DNA of 59,865 bases from positions 1-59,865 of the forward strand of contig JAGXTA010000151.1 of NCBI GenBank assembly GCA_018333535.1, in the 5' to 3' direction. The stretch is from Deltaproteobacteria bacterium. Lineage in GTDB: Bacteria > Desulfobacterota > BSN033 > UBA1163. Below, one piece after another: positions 10,010 through 18,727 of the stretch (its first letter is position 1; every line of letters starts with the position of its first letter). A program made the position numbers and the translations under genes. The notes below the pieces were generated by a model, which saw only the letters and a list, made by a program, of their open reading frames with translations, was not told the DNA's origin and did not search any database.

Positions 10010-10141
10010 AGGAGGTCCTCCAAAATATTTCACATTTCATTTGTATATTAAGATCTTAGTAATGTTGTGTCAAGCAAAGTGTTCTGTCCCTTTCAAAGTG
10101 AAAACAGCAAGGGGAGCAAGCTTCTCTGTTTTGAGGTGAGC

Positions 10142-10504
10142 ATGAAAAGACGTAGGAGCATCGTTTCTCTGATTCTTTATCTAACCCTTGGACTGACGCT
10201 AACAGCGTTATTCGGTTGTGATTACTTCGGTTTTAAAAAAATCAAGGACATTACCGACTCGCCAATGAAATTTGAGGGCAAAGAAGTCAAGGTCAGAGGG
10301 ATTGTTGAAAGTTCATTGAGAATTCCATTTACAGAAACAGTGGTCTATACCCTGAAGGACGACTCGGGGAGCATTATGGTTGTTGCCACAGGAGCAAAAC
10401 CAAATAACGGTGACAGTATGAAAGTCAAAGGGCTAGTGAGCACCGCAATAAAGATAGGAGATGAAACCTTTGGAACCCATATCAAGGAAATCAAAAGGTG
10501 GTAG
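10142..10504 (+). CDS. Small OB-fold lipoprotein
   Basis: The start at 10142 gives a 120-residue protein with a lysine/arginine-rich N-terminus, a hydrophobic stretch and a lipobox-like LFGC near residues 23-26, so lipid attachment at that Cys is likely. The mature part contains 'EGKEVKVRGIVESS' and 'VYTLKDDSGSIMVVATG', the strand pattern of small OB-fold (tRNA_anti-like) proteins in bacterial envelopes. Function is unknown. It is a single gene between the toxin-antitoxin pair and the CRISPR operon. Confidence 0.7.
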   Translation: MKRRRSIVSLILYLTLGLTLTALFGCDYFGFKKIKDITDSPMKFEGKEVKVRGIVESSLRIPFTETVVYTLKDDSGSIMVVATGAKPNNGDSMKVKGLVSTAIKIGDETFGTHIKEIKRW

Positions 10505-10541
10505 CCATATACACAGCGACATAAATGCTATCAGGTTTGTC

Positions 10542-10562
10542 ATTCCGGACTTGATCCGGAAT
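10542..10562. repeat. Perfect palindromic intergenic repeat upstream of cmr1
   Basis: ATTCCGGA at 10542-10549 and TCCGGAAT at 10555-10562 form perfect 8-base arms around CTTGA. This resembles short dispersed palindromes common in intergenic DNA. It lies in the 169-base gap between the lipoprotein and cmr1 and is followed by a T-run (10566-10572), so it could also act as a bidirectional terminator. The rest of the gap holds only the cmr1 ribosome binding site (AGGAGA, six bases before ATG). Confidence 0.55.
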
Positions 10563-10673
10563 CCAGTTTTTTGTGATTTCTGCGCTGCTTAGGATGTTAA
10601 TTAGCACGCATTTAGTGTTGGAGCGAGTTTTCATACGCAGGCATAACAGCAAATTGTAATCAGGAGAATCACG

Positions 10674-11651
10674 ATGAACCCCATTCAATTTAACGTAAAG
10701 CTTATTACGCCATTGTTGATGCACGGTTCGAATCCGCGGGCCTGTGACCCTATTGGCCTCACCGGCAAAGCCCTGCGAGGCTCTTGGAGATTCTGGTTTA
10801 GGGCGATGATTGGGGGAATGGTTCCTGATATATTGAAAGAGGGTTTGCTGAAGCATGAAGGAGAAGTGTTTGGTTCTTCAGATGAAAAGATCGGCGCAAA
10901 GTTCAGAATGGTAATAGAAAATATCAGCAGTAATAAAGATAAAGCAATTTATGGAGGCTTTAAAAAGAAGGACAGAAATGGCAATGTAACAAATGAGGAT
11001 CAAACATTTGCCGGCTACAAAGAAGATAGTGAATTTCTGATAAAAATATTACCAAGGAAAAATATTGACCGTGGTGTCTTACTCTCTACCATCTGGCTTT
11101 GGGGAAATCTCGGCGGCATCGGTCAGAGAACAAGGAGAGGCTTTGGTTCTCCAGTAATTAAATCCGTTAATAATTCTGACCCATTTAAACAGTGCAGATT
11201 ATGTATAACACCAGAATTTCATGGCAGCGTAGATATTGAGAATCATTTAAAGGAAGGGTTATCAAGGTGCTGGGAGATATTTAAAGCATGGTTAGGCGTT
11301 ACAGCAGGTGATATGGCAACCAATCCTGGTCCCACGGATAGAGGTTATTGGAATGCGAGTTTTTTTACACTTAACAGTCTTGGTCAAGTGGCAGTCGGAG
11401 ATAACTCTTTCCCCCTAAATCAAGCAATAGAAAAAATACATGGTAATCACCATTGTAATTTGCTGGGTTCCTTCCATCCTCGTATGGCTTCTCCTGTTTT
11501 TACAAGGCTTCATAAGGTTGATACCGGCTTTATACCGGTTGTTACATGGTCTAAACAAAGCGGTATATCTAATAACTGTGGACAGAACCATACCGATTGC
11601 ATAAAGGAATATCTTAATAATGCAGGAGTTACAAAGTGGTTAAATAGGTAG
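10674..11651 (+). CDS. cmr1: Cmr1, type III-B RAMP subunit
   Basis: The 325-residue protein opens with a RAMP strand (IQFNVKLITPLLMHGSNP) and has 'LTGKALRGSWRFWFRAMIGG' and the glycine-rich RTRRGFGSP, all hallmarks of Cmr1 (Cas7-like, TIGR01894-type). Cmr1 caps the Cmr complex near the 3' end of the crRNA and helps capture target RNA. It is the first gene of a compact cmr operon, and cmr2 starts five bases after its stop. Codon use is clearly more AT-rich than in the fusion gene further downstream. Confidence 0.92.
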   Translation: MNPIQFNVKLITPLLMHGSNPRACDPIGLTGKALRGSWRFWFRAMIGGMVPDILKEGLLKHEGEVFGSSDEKIGAKFRMVIENISSNKDKAIYGGFKKKDRNGNVTNEDQTFAGYKEDSEFLIKILPRKNIDRGVLLSTIWLWGNLGGIGQRTRRGFGSPVIKSVNNSDPFKQCRLCITPEFHGSVDIENHLKEGLSRCWEIFKAWLGVTAGDMATNPGPTDRGYWNASFFTLNSLGQVAVGDNSFPLNQAIEKIHGNHHCNLLGSFHPRMASPVFTRLHKVDTGFIPVVTWSKQSGISNNCGQNHTDCIKEYLNNAGVTKWLNR

Positions 11652-11656
11652 TCAAT

Positions 11657-13549
11657 ATGAATAATACAATTATTGAAAAGTTCAAATCTTTTTTCCAACA
11701 GCATGATAATCTCTGTCTCTTGCTTGTCTCCATCGGACCTGTGCAGGAGTTTATTGCAGAGGCAAGAAAGGCAAGGGATTTATGGGCAGGGAGTTATATT
11801 TTGTCACTGGCTACCTTTAAGGCGATGGAGCCAATTTTAAATAAATATGGCAAAGATGTAATAATTTACCCCCATATTGAAGAAAACCCCTTTTTCAAAT
11901 TGTATAATGGAACCCTTGTGCTTTCTGATGATTTGCAATTCCCCACGCTTCCGAATCATTTTCTTGTAGTAGTTGAAGGCTTGAAAAAAAATGTTTTAAT
12001 GGATGATGCCTGCAAGTCAGTTGCTTCCTTTTGGAATGAATTATCAAAGAAGGCCCACGACTTTATTGATTCAGTAGTTAATGCGAGATTTAAAGGCTGG
12101 AATGACTTATGGAATCACCAGATTGAAGACCATTTTCAGATTTACTGGGTGGCTGAGCCTGTAAAAATAAGCGATATAGAAACCAACTACATAGATATTC
12201 ATAACAGGGTGCAGGGGCTGATGGAGGCAAGAAAGTTAACAAGGACATTTGTTCAATGGAAGGGCAGTGATTCATTCAAATGCTATCAATGCGGTCATAG
12301 AGAGGTAATTGGTTCTAAAGGATTCTGGGGTGAGTTAAGCAAGAACTTAAACTTCCATTTCATGATAAAAGAAAAGGAGAAGCTTTGTGCAGTCTGCCTT
12401 GTAAAGAGGCTTACAAAAGAGGGTGACATCTTAAAAAGTCTTAAGAGGCCGCCATTTGAATCCACAAGTGATATCTCATCAAGACCTTTCAAGAATTTCC
12501 TTGGCGCTAAAAATTCGGAACCAAAAGTTCAAGATTTCCTTGGTTCTATAAATAATCTTTGCGATGCATTGGGTATCAGTAGATTAAAATCTGTTGAAGA
12601 GATCCCAGGAGATTGGTTCTATGAGGAAGGCCTCAGATTAAAGGCATTAAAAAAGGAATTCCCATCTGCCGAGGATAATAAACTTAAGGAAGCTTCAGAG
12701 AATGCAATAAAAGCATTGGAGAAAGTAATTAAAGAATTTAAGACTTCTCCTTCAAAGTATTATGCTATCTTGATGTTAGACGGCGATGAATTGGGCAAAA
12801 AAATCTCAGGGCTTGGGATTAAAGAACAGATAGAACTTAGCAAGAATATCGGAGAACTTGGGAATAAAACAATGCCTTCTATTATTCACAAATCAAGCGG
12901 TCATCCTGTCTATTCAGGCGGTGATGACCTCCTTGCCTTTTTACCTTTAGAAAAGTCCATCTCAACAGCATTTGAATTGAGAAAGACTTTTAGTAATACG
13001 CTTGGCAATGGGTTTACCTGTAGTATCAGTCTTATTATTGTTCATCATCAGGATTCATTAAGAAGGGCATTGGAAGAGGCGAGGAAAGGCATGTTGACGG
13101 CAAAGGATAAATACAAAAGAGATGCTATTGTAATAACGCTTATGCTTTCCTCAGGAACCATAATTACAGGGGGCTCAAAATGGTATCTGACAGATAGTTC
13201 TATCACTTTTGCAGAGTTTTTGACTGCTTTTGTTAGTATGATGACCTTAGATGACGGTTCGCTTGGGAATCAATTTATTTACGATATTCTTAAGGAATTG
13301 CCAGCTTTTTATGACCAGAGGGAGAGGCTTTCAAAAAACATGCTTGAATCTGAAGTCAAAAGACTTCTCTACCGCCATATTCCTGAGAAATCCAACCTCA
13401 GAAAGAATAGCAGTTTATTGGATATAATTATTCAATCAATTCTTTTATTAGGTGATATGCAGGGATTAAATATTGATGCAAGAGAAAATCTTGAGGCAAT
13501 ACTCAGGTTATCTGCCTTTTGTGCAAGGGAGAACATAAAGGAGATATAA
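11657..13549 (+). CDS. cmr2: Cmr2/Cas10, HD-less, GGDD intact
   Basis: Cas10 is the large subunit that senses target RNA and makes cyclic oligoadenylates. The 630-residue protein begins almost at once with SIGPVQEFIAEARKARDLWAGS (residues ~22-43), the start of the Cmr2 first palm region. No HD nuclease domain precedes it, which explains the short length against ~800-900 residues in HD-bearing homologues. A zinc ribbon follows (CxxC at 209/212 and 244/247), then a second palm with LMLDGDELG and the catalytic GGDD at residues 421-424. So DNA cleavage by an HD domain is absent, while cOA synthesis should be possible. The gene sits five bases from cmr1 and three from cmr3. Confidence 0.93.
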   Translation: MNNTIIEKFKSFFQQHDNLCLLLVSIGPVQEFIAEARKARDLWAGSYILSLATFKAMEPILNKYGKDVIIYPHIEENPFFKLYNGTLVLSDDLQFPTLPNHFLVVVEGLKKNVLMDDACKSVASFWNELSKKAHDFIDSVVNARFKGWNDLWNHQIEDHFQIYWVAEPVKISDIETNYIDIHNRVQGLMEARKLTRTFVQWKGSDSFKCYQCGHREVIGSKGFWGELSKNLNFHFMIKEKEKLCAVCLVKRLTKEGDILKSLKRPPFESTSDISSRPFKNFLGAKNSEPKVQDFLGSINNLCDALGISRLKSVEEIPGDWFYEEGLRLKALKKEFPSAEDNKLKEASENAIKALEKVIKEFKTSPSKYYAILMLDGDELGKKISGLGIKEQIELSKNIGELGNKTMPSIIHKSSGHPVYSGGDDLLAFLPLEKSISTAFELRKTFSNTLGNGFTCSISLIIVHHQDSLRRALEEARKGMLTAKDKYKRDAIVITLMLSSGTIITGGSKWYLTDSSITFAEFLTAFVSMMTLDDGSLGNQFIYDILKELPAFYDQRERLSKNMLESEVKRLLYRHIPEKSNLRKNSSLLDIIIQSILLLGDMQGLNIDARENLEAILRLSAFCARENIKEI

Positions 13550-13552
13550 GAT

Positions 13553-14689
13553 ATGCCTTTACATGTGTATATAGAGTCGATTGATACGGTATTTTTCAGG
13601 GATAGTCGCCCCTTTGAAGCAGGTGTTGATATCTATGCGGATACAATTCTACCTTCACCTCTTGTGTTGTTTGGTGTAATAGGAAGTTATTACTTGAATC
13701 GGCATGGGATTTCCTTAAAAGACTTCATTTCAAAAGTTGACAGTAAGCTGGGTAATTATGACCCTGATCTTGTAAATTCCAGGTTAAAGATTAAAGGACC
13801 TTTCTTTAAATTCGGAGATGAAATATATTTCCCACCGCCATTTAATATTTGGATTTCAGAGGGAAGTCATTATGTCTTAAAACCCAAAATCAGGGCCACA
13901 CCTCAATGGGATATCCAATATAATGGGTTGTGTCCAATAGATATATCAGGCTTAAAGCCAAAGTCAAAACCTTTTGAAAAATACATTAGCACAGAGATTG
14001 TTAAATCATATCTTTCTATGAATGATATAGTGTTTGACGACATAAGGGGTGAAGATGAATTCTTTTTAAAAGAAAACAGGTACGGTCATGAATTGAATCT
14101 ATCTACTTTAACTGTAAAAGAAGGACAGTTATATATATCAAAACACCTAAGATTTACAGAGTGCATGGAAGATAGGTCAATCAAAAAGGCAAAATTCATG
14201 CTTTTTGTTGAAGGTTTGGATAAAAGTGATTTTACTGATATTACTACACCTATTGGCGGCGAAGGAAGGATAGCAAAGATATACGCAGAAGAAGTCACTG
14301 ACAGGCTGGTCCCTTGCGATAATGATACCCTGAATAATATAAAAGAGTCTAAACGCTTTTTCCTTTATTTCATAACTCCTTCCATATTTAAAAAATTTAA
14401 AAACGCCTGGTATGGATGGCCCTCTGATTTTAATGGCGCAAAGATGGTAGGCGCATGTGTGAATAAACCTGTCTTTATAAGCGGTTGGCAAAAAAGCGGT
14501 GTTGGCTCTAAGGGTATGCCGAGACCCCTATTAAAGGCAGTTCCAGCAGGAAGCGTTTATTTCTTTAAAGCCCTTGAATGGAAGGATGAAAAATTTGAGG
14601 CGATTTATCGCAGGTATCACTGCAATACAAGTTTGTCGGACTATTATCCATGTGCGGGGTTTGGGATAGCGCTTATGGGCGTATGGTAA
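13553..14689 (+). CDS. cmr3: Cmr3, type III-B RAMP subunit
   Basis: The 378-residue protein starts VYIESIDTVFFRDSRPFEAG, the characteristic Cmr3 opening, and has a C-terminal 'GFGIALMG' glycine motif of RAMP folds. Cmr3 (Cas5-like) binds the 5' repeat-derived tag of the crRNA and contacts Cmr2. It lies three bases after cmr2, so the two are co-translated, as expected for partners that form a Cmr2-Cmr3 heterodimer. Confidence 0.9.
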   Translation: MPLHVYIESIDTVFFRDSRPFEAGVDIYADTILPSPLVLFGVIGSYYLNRHGISLKDFISKVDSKLGNYDPDLVNSRLKIKGPFFKFGDEIYFPPPFNIWISEGSHYVLKPKIRATPQWDIQYNGLCPIDISGLKPKSKPFEKYISTEIVKSYLSMNDIVFDDIRGEDEFFLKENRYGHELNLSTLTVKEGQLYISKHLRFTECMEDRSIKKAKFMLFVEGLDKSDFTDITTPIGGEGRIAKIYAEEVTDRLVPCDNDTLNNIKESKRFFLYFITPSIFKKFKNAWYGWPSDFNGAKMVGACVNKPVFISGWQKSGVGSKGMPRPLLKAVPAGSVYFFKALEWKDEKFEAIYRRYHCNTSLSDYYPCAGFGIALMGVW

Positions 14690-14714
14690 TCAAAACTGAT
14701 AAAGGAGGGGGTAG

Positions 14715-15701
14715 ATGGCAAAATATAGCTTGATGTTTATGAGTGTAATAACTCCATTGCACAATGGAGCCGGTGAAGGTCAAGGGATGGTGGATAACCC
14801 TATCATAAGGGAACGGACAACACTTTTCCCGTTTATTCAGTCAACATCAATCAAAGGTGTCTTGCGGGATTGCTTTGGCCCTGATGTTGACCCCAAAGTT
14901 CAGGCGATCTTTGGCCCGCCGCCGCCAATGGGAGATTCTCACAGTGGTGCTGTAAATTTTAGCGATGGCCAGTTGTTCGCCTTCCCCATAAGGTCATTAA
15001 AAGGTGGCTTTGTGTGGGCAACCATCCCTTTAATCCTTTATAGACTGTGGAGAAGTATAGAGATAATGAGGATAACCACAGACTTCTCGAAATTAAAGGC
15101 ACTCCTTGACGGCGTTGATGCTTCCTTCAATAATTCAGATAGGGTAAGGATATGCCCATCTGGTAAAACCGCCTTATTGATTGGTCAGGCTGGCAACCAG
15201 AGGTTAATCCTTGAGGAATTTCCAAAGGTAACAGAAGAATCCAGACCACTTGAGGAATTTGCAAAAGAGATCAGTGTAAAGATTTTCCCATCAGGTTCAA
15301 CCTTTTTAAAAACCGAGTTTGAAAAGAAACTGATTCTGCTCCCCCAGAACTCATTCACCTATTTTGTCTCTAATGCTACTGAAGTAACACCCAATATAAG
15401 GATAGGGGACAGAGGCATTACTGTAAAAGGCTCTTTGAGATATACGGAGTTTTTACCAGCAGAAAGTATCCTGTATAGCACGGTTACATTTAACAAGCCA
15501 AAAGAACCTGGCGGGCCTGATGGTGAAACCCTTCTTGCTAATATGAAAAAAATTAAAGTAAGCGAGAATGGCACTGAACTGACCTTTGATAATGGTGAGG
15601 ATTGGGTTAAGGCTCTTTTTGAACGAGATAAGCCTTCTACAATTCAGATTGGCGGGGATGAGACAACAGGTAAGGGTCTTGTCCAATTGTCATTTGTATA
15701 A
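14715..15701 (+). CDS. cmr4: Cmr4, backbone RNase subunit
   Basis: Cmr4 (Cas7-like) forms the backbone and cleaves target RNA at 6-base intervals. The 328-residue protein has 'VITPLHNGAGEGQGMVDNPIIRER' in its first 35 residues; Asp27 in VDNPI matches the catalytic Asp of the family, so RNase activity is likely kept. 'STSIKGVLRD' and the C-terminal 'GGDETTGKGLVQL' are the other RAMP signatures. AAAGGAGGGGG precedes the start. It is 25 bases from cmr3 and close to cmr5. Confidence 0.92.
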   Translation: MAKYSLMFMSVITPLHNGAGEGQGMVDNPIIRERTTLFPFIQSTSIKGVLRDCFGPDVDPKVQAIFGPPPPMGDSHSGAVNFSDGQLFAFPIRSLKGGFVWATIPLILYRLWRSIEIMRITTDFSKLKALLDGVDASFNNSDRVRICPSGKTALLIGQAGNQRLILEEFPKVTEESRPLEEFAKEISVKIFPSGSTFLKTEFEKKLILLPQNSFTYFVSNATEVTPNIRIGDRGITVKGSLRYTEFLPAESILYSTVTFNKPKEPGGPDGETLLANMKKIKVSENGTELTFDNGEDWVKALFERDKPSTIQIGGDETTGKGLVQLSFV

Positions 15702-15716
15702 GGAGGTGGATTGATT

Positions 15717-16148
15717 ATGCCAGATGAGGAAAGAAACTTAGAACATAAAAGGGCAGAGTATGCATACAGTTGCATTGATGAAATAGCAGGAATGGGCGAT
15801 GATAAGCAGAAGAAATATCGCACTGCTGTCCTTTCCTGCAGTGCATTTATACAGAAGGCAGGGCTTATGCAAGCAATGGCATTTTATCTCAGTAAAAAGC
15901 AGAATAAACTTGCTGAACATATATTGAGATGGATTACATTTCAAAGACACGGTGGAAATGCTGTTGAACTATTCCATCAACTCTTGGGGGCTAATGACGA
16001 AATGTTAGCAGCAATGACATCTGATGCACAATCCCTTGTTAAATGGCTTAAACGCTTTGCAGAAGGAAGGCTCAAGAAGGATGAAGATGTAGATTCAGAA
16101 GGCGCAGCAGAAGAATCAACAGAGAAAGAATCCAGGGCGGAGGAATAA
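15717..16148 (+). CDS. cmr5: Cmr5, small subunit
   Basis: Cmr5 (Cas11) is the small helical subunit that lines the belly of the complex and stabilises target RNA. The protein is ~143 residues and helical, with 'HKRAEYAYSCIDEI', 'QKKYRTAVLSCSAFIQKAGLMQAMAFYLSK' and 'LRWI', as in Cmr5. I take the ATG at 15717, with GGAGGTGG just upstream; a TTG at 15711 is in frame. The C-terminal ~30 residues are unusually acidic (EDVDSEGAAEESTEKESRAEE) and probably disordered. Confidence 0.88.
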   Translation: MPDEERNLEHKRAEYAYSCIDEIAGMGDDKQKKYRTAVLSCSAFIQKAGLMQAMAFYLSKKQNKLAEHILRWITFQRHGGNAVELFHQLLGANDEMLAAMTSDAQSLVKWLKRFAEGRLKKDEDVDSEGAAEESTEKESRAEE

Positions 16149-16149
16149 A

Positions 16150-16959
16150 ATGCCAGTCATACCGGGATGTAGATGGATACAGCAAAATACACAAGTAATA
16201 AATAACGATATAAATACTGCTCAATCGATAAATGCTTCTCTTGTCCTTGATAAGTTCGTTACATGGACTTCATTGGATTTTTCTTCAGCGCCTGAACCCA
16301 AGCCTGATAAAAGACACTTTGAAAAAATAAAAAAAGTATCCGCTACAAATTCTCTTCTAAATAATAGCAACTACAGCCACTTAAAGCAGAGAAGATACAT
16401 CTTGAATAATGTTGTTACTTTTCCTTTAACCACCCAAACCCGTCTTATTGTAAATCATGGTGGTGAATCAATTCTGGATAACTCAATTGCCCTTCATCCA
16501 TATTATGGTTTCCCTGTAATCCCTGCCACTGCTGTTAAGGGAGTAACAAGGCATTTTTGTGAAGAATTCTTAAAACTACATGAAAACAATAGAAACCTCT
16601 ATTTGCGGATATTTGGAAATAAACCAGGCCATAAAGATGCCAGAGAAGGGGAGATTATATTTTTTGATGCCTGGCCCACAAGTATTGGAAGTTATCTTGA
16701 GCTTGACATATTTACGCCACATTATCAGAAGTATTATGAGGGGAATGCCCTGCCAATGGATAATCAAAATCCTGTGCCAATACCATTTCTTGCTGTAAGA
16801 AAAGGGATATCTTTTGAATTTGCCATAGTGCCATCGTCAAACCATAAAGGCAATGATACCGATCAATTTTTGGACCAGATAAAAGGATACATCATTGAGG
16901 CACTTAAAACCTTCGGCATTGGTGCAAAAACAGGGTCAAGCTATGGATACTTCGAATAA
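16150..16959 (+). CDS. cmr6: Cmr6, type III-B RAMP subunit
   Basis: The 269-residue protein has 'HPYYGFPVIPATAVKGVTRHFCEEF' (the conserved RAMP helix start), 'GEIIFFDAWP' and a C-terminal glycine-rich loop 'FGIGAKTGSSYGYF', as in Cmr6. Cmr6 is a Cas7-like backbone subunit next to Cmr1. It starts one base after the cmr5 stop. It completes the Cmr1-6 set, so the interference complex appears intact. Confidence 0.9.
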   Translation: MPVIPGCRWIQQNTQVINNDINTAQSINASLVLDKFVTWTSLDFSSAPEPKPDKRHFEKIKKVSATNSLLNNSNYSHLKQRRYILNNVVTFPLTTQTRLIVNHGGESILDNSIALHPYYGFPVIPATAVKGVTRHFCEEFLKLHENNRNLYLRIFGNKPGHKDAREGEIIFFDAWPTSIGSYLELDIFTPHYQKYYEGNALPMDNQNPVPIPFLAVRKGISFEFAIVPSSNHKGNDTDQFLDQIKGYIIEALKTFGIGAKTGSSYGYFE

Positions 16960-16969
16960 GGGGGTATAG

Positions 16970-17740
16970 ATGGCAAAGATAATTCTAACAACATGCGGAA
17001 CAAGCCTTTATAATTCAAGCTGCTGGACATGGGGTGACCTTAACAAAATACTTCTATCAGGAGCTTCAGACCGTATTGAACTAAAAAAACGGCAGAGCAA
17101 ATGTGAAAACGCAATAATAGATGCAAAAAGAGAAGATGCTAATGGGACAACACTTGCTGGCACCTTTGATATTGAGTCCTGGAAGAATCTGCCAAGATTA
17201 AGAGACCTTCCTGCAGAACTTGCATCCCTTAAGGCAATAAAGATGTATCTTAAAAATACTTCAATAAATCAACCATTGGGAGGACACGATAAAATTATCC
17301 TCCTCCATTCAGAAAGCAGTAACAATGTTATTGATGGGAGGTTCTGCGCAGAGGTGTTGAAAAGAGTAATTACATATAATAATTTGTTATCACCTATCCC
17401 TTCAAACAATATTGAAACAAAAGAGATACAAAATCTTGACCCTGCCGACAGGGAAAAATTTGGTGAGGCACTCAAAGAGGTATGGAGATATACAAGGAAC
17501 CTTAAAAATGGGGGAAATGACATTGTTCTGAACCTTACCGGTGGTTATAAAGCCCTCGGAATTTTGCTGGGCGCTTTTGGAAGACAATTTGAGGGGATAC
17601 GAATGTTTTACCTTCATGAAGAGGCAGGATATGACCAGATATTTATGATGAAGTTTGAGAATGGGAGGATTAATTTCACCTACTATAATGCCAATACTGG
17701 CGATATTAAAGTAATGGGTGAGAATGTCATGGGTCCTTGA
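16970..17740 (+). CDS. Stand-alone CARF protein (APE2256-like), possible ring nuclease
   Basis: The 256-residue protein has the two CARF ligand-binding motifs: TTCGTSLY at residues 7-14 and LNLTGGYKA at 187-195. CARF domains bind the cyclic oligoadenylates made by Cas10. No HEPN, PD-(D/E)xK or HTH effector domain is visible after the CARF fold; the C-terminal ~45 residues are strand-like. This matches the APE2256/Crn1-type family, some members of which degrade cOA (ring nucleases). It may therefore shut signalling off, or it may be the sensor half of a split effector with the membrane protein encoded 21 bases downstream. The choice between these cannot be made from sequence. Confidence 0.8.
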   Translation: MAKIILTTCGTSLYNSSCWTWGDLNKILLSGASDRIELKKRQSKCENAIIDAKREDANGTTLAGTFDIESWKNLPRLRDLPAELASLKAIKMYLKNTSINQPLGGHDKIILLHSESSNNVIDGRFCAEVLKRVITYNNLLSPIPSNNIETKEIQNLDPADREKFGEALKEVWRYTRNLKNGGNDIVLNLTGGYKALGILLGAFGRQFEGIRMFYLHEEAGYDQIFMMKFENGRINFTYYNANTGDIKVMGENVMGP

Positions 17741-17761
17741 GAATGTCGGAGGTCCTAATTT

Positions 17762-18721
17762 ATGACAATGAAAGATTTTTATAATAGTATGAAAAACACC
17801 GCGAATATTTCTGAACTTAAAAAAGTTTTAGCGTCAATCCAACTTCCTGATGGTACAACTTATCAAACAATTTTGGAGAAACTCTTGACAACTGACCCTT
17901 CGGAACTTCCAGTTCCGTTACAAAGCCCTCAAAGGATGTTATTAGCCCGACATCTGGCAGTAGAGGTTTCACCTGAAGACAGTTTCACAGGGGAATTAAA
18001 AGGAAAATGGCAGAGATACTGGCTCAGATGTTGCCTTAAGGACGAATGCAATTACTTCTTTTCTTTATTTAAAGAATTTGAGATTAATAGAGAAAACGAT
18101 GTTGAGGCTATTATACAAGAGGAATATCTTTGGAATGTTATAAATTCCGAAGAGGGCAAAAAATTCTATAAGCAAACCATTGCCGAATGGTTTTTAAAAA
18201 GATACAACAAGAAGAAAGCTAAGTCTGTATTAAAAACAATAACTGGTATAAAATGGCTCGATAAAATCAGATTCTGGTATCCACGTTTGATTGTCGCCAT
18301 CCTTATAGGTTTTTTACCATTGATTACTCAAAAAGATATGTGGTTAATGCCTCTCAATCTTTCAGAAATATTTGTAGTGTTCCTGAGCGTTTTGCTTTTT
18401 GCTTTATCTTATGGCTATCTTGTCTATGAATGCAACAAAATCATCAACGATATTACAGAAGCAAGGAAACGTGCTTCATGCGTATGCTTACAGGGGTTTC
18501 TTATAAGTTTGCTTTTCTCTATTTTTATATGCTTATCAATAGGGCCTGCAATCTTGAACGATAGAACGGAAAATATTATTGAAAGCAATTGTATTATAAC
18601 ACTTTTAGAATTAGGAAATTTATTTTGGAAGGATATAATCTTTTTTGCATTTTCTGCCCTTTTTATCGGCATATTTATCCAGCTTTTATGGGAGGAGAAG
18701 ACGGTTACGGAGCCTTTGTAA
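17762..18721 (+). CDS. CRISPR-associated four-helix membrane protein, unknown family
   Basis: The 319-residue product has a soluble, charged, helical N-terminal ~165 residues and four hydrophobic helices near 171-190, 203-222, 240-262 and 290-310. No signal peptide or known enzyme motif is visible. It lies 21 bases after the CARF gene, and its stop is six bases before the ATG of the Cas6-RT-Cas1 fusion, so it is inside the cas operon and probably co-translated. Membrane proteins are recurrent accessory genes of type III systems and some (Cam1, CorA-like) respond to cyclic oligoadenylates. A membrane effector role is inferred from position and topology only. Its AT-rich codon use matches the cmr genes, not the fusion. 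Confidence 0.75.
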   Translation: MTMKDFYNSMKNTANISELKKVLASIQLPDGTTYQTILEKLLTTDPSELPVPLQSPQRMLLARHLAVEVSPEDSFTGELKGKWQRYWLRCCLKDECNYFFSLFKEFEINRENDVEAIIQEEYLWNVINSEEGKKFYKQTIAEWFLKRYNKKKAKSVLKTITGIKWLDKIRFWYPRLIVAILIGFLPLITQKDMWLMPLNLSEIFVVFLSVLLFALSYGYLVYECNKIINDITEARKRASCVCLQGFLISLLFSIFICLSIGPAILNDRTENIIESNCIITLLELGNLFWKDIIFFAFSALFIGIFIQLLWEEKTVTEPL

Positions 18722-18727
18722 TTGGTC

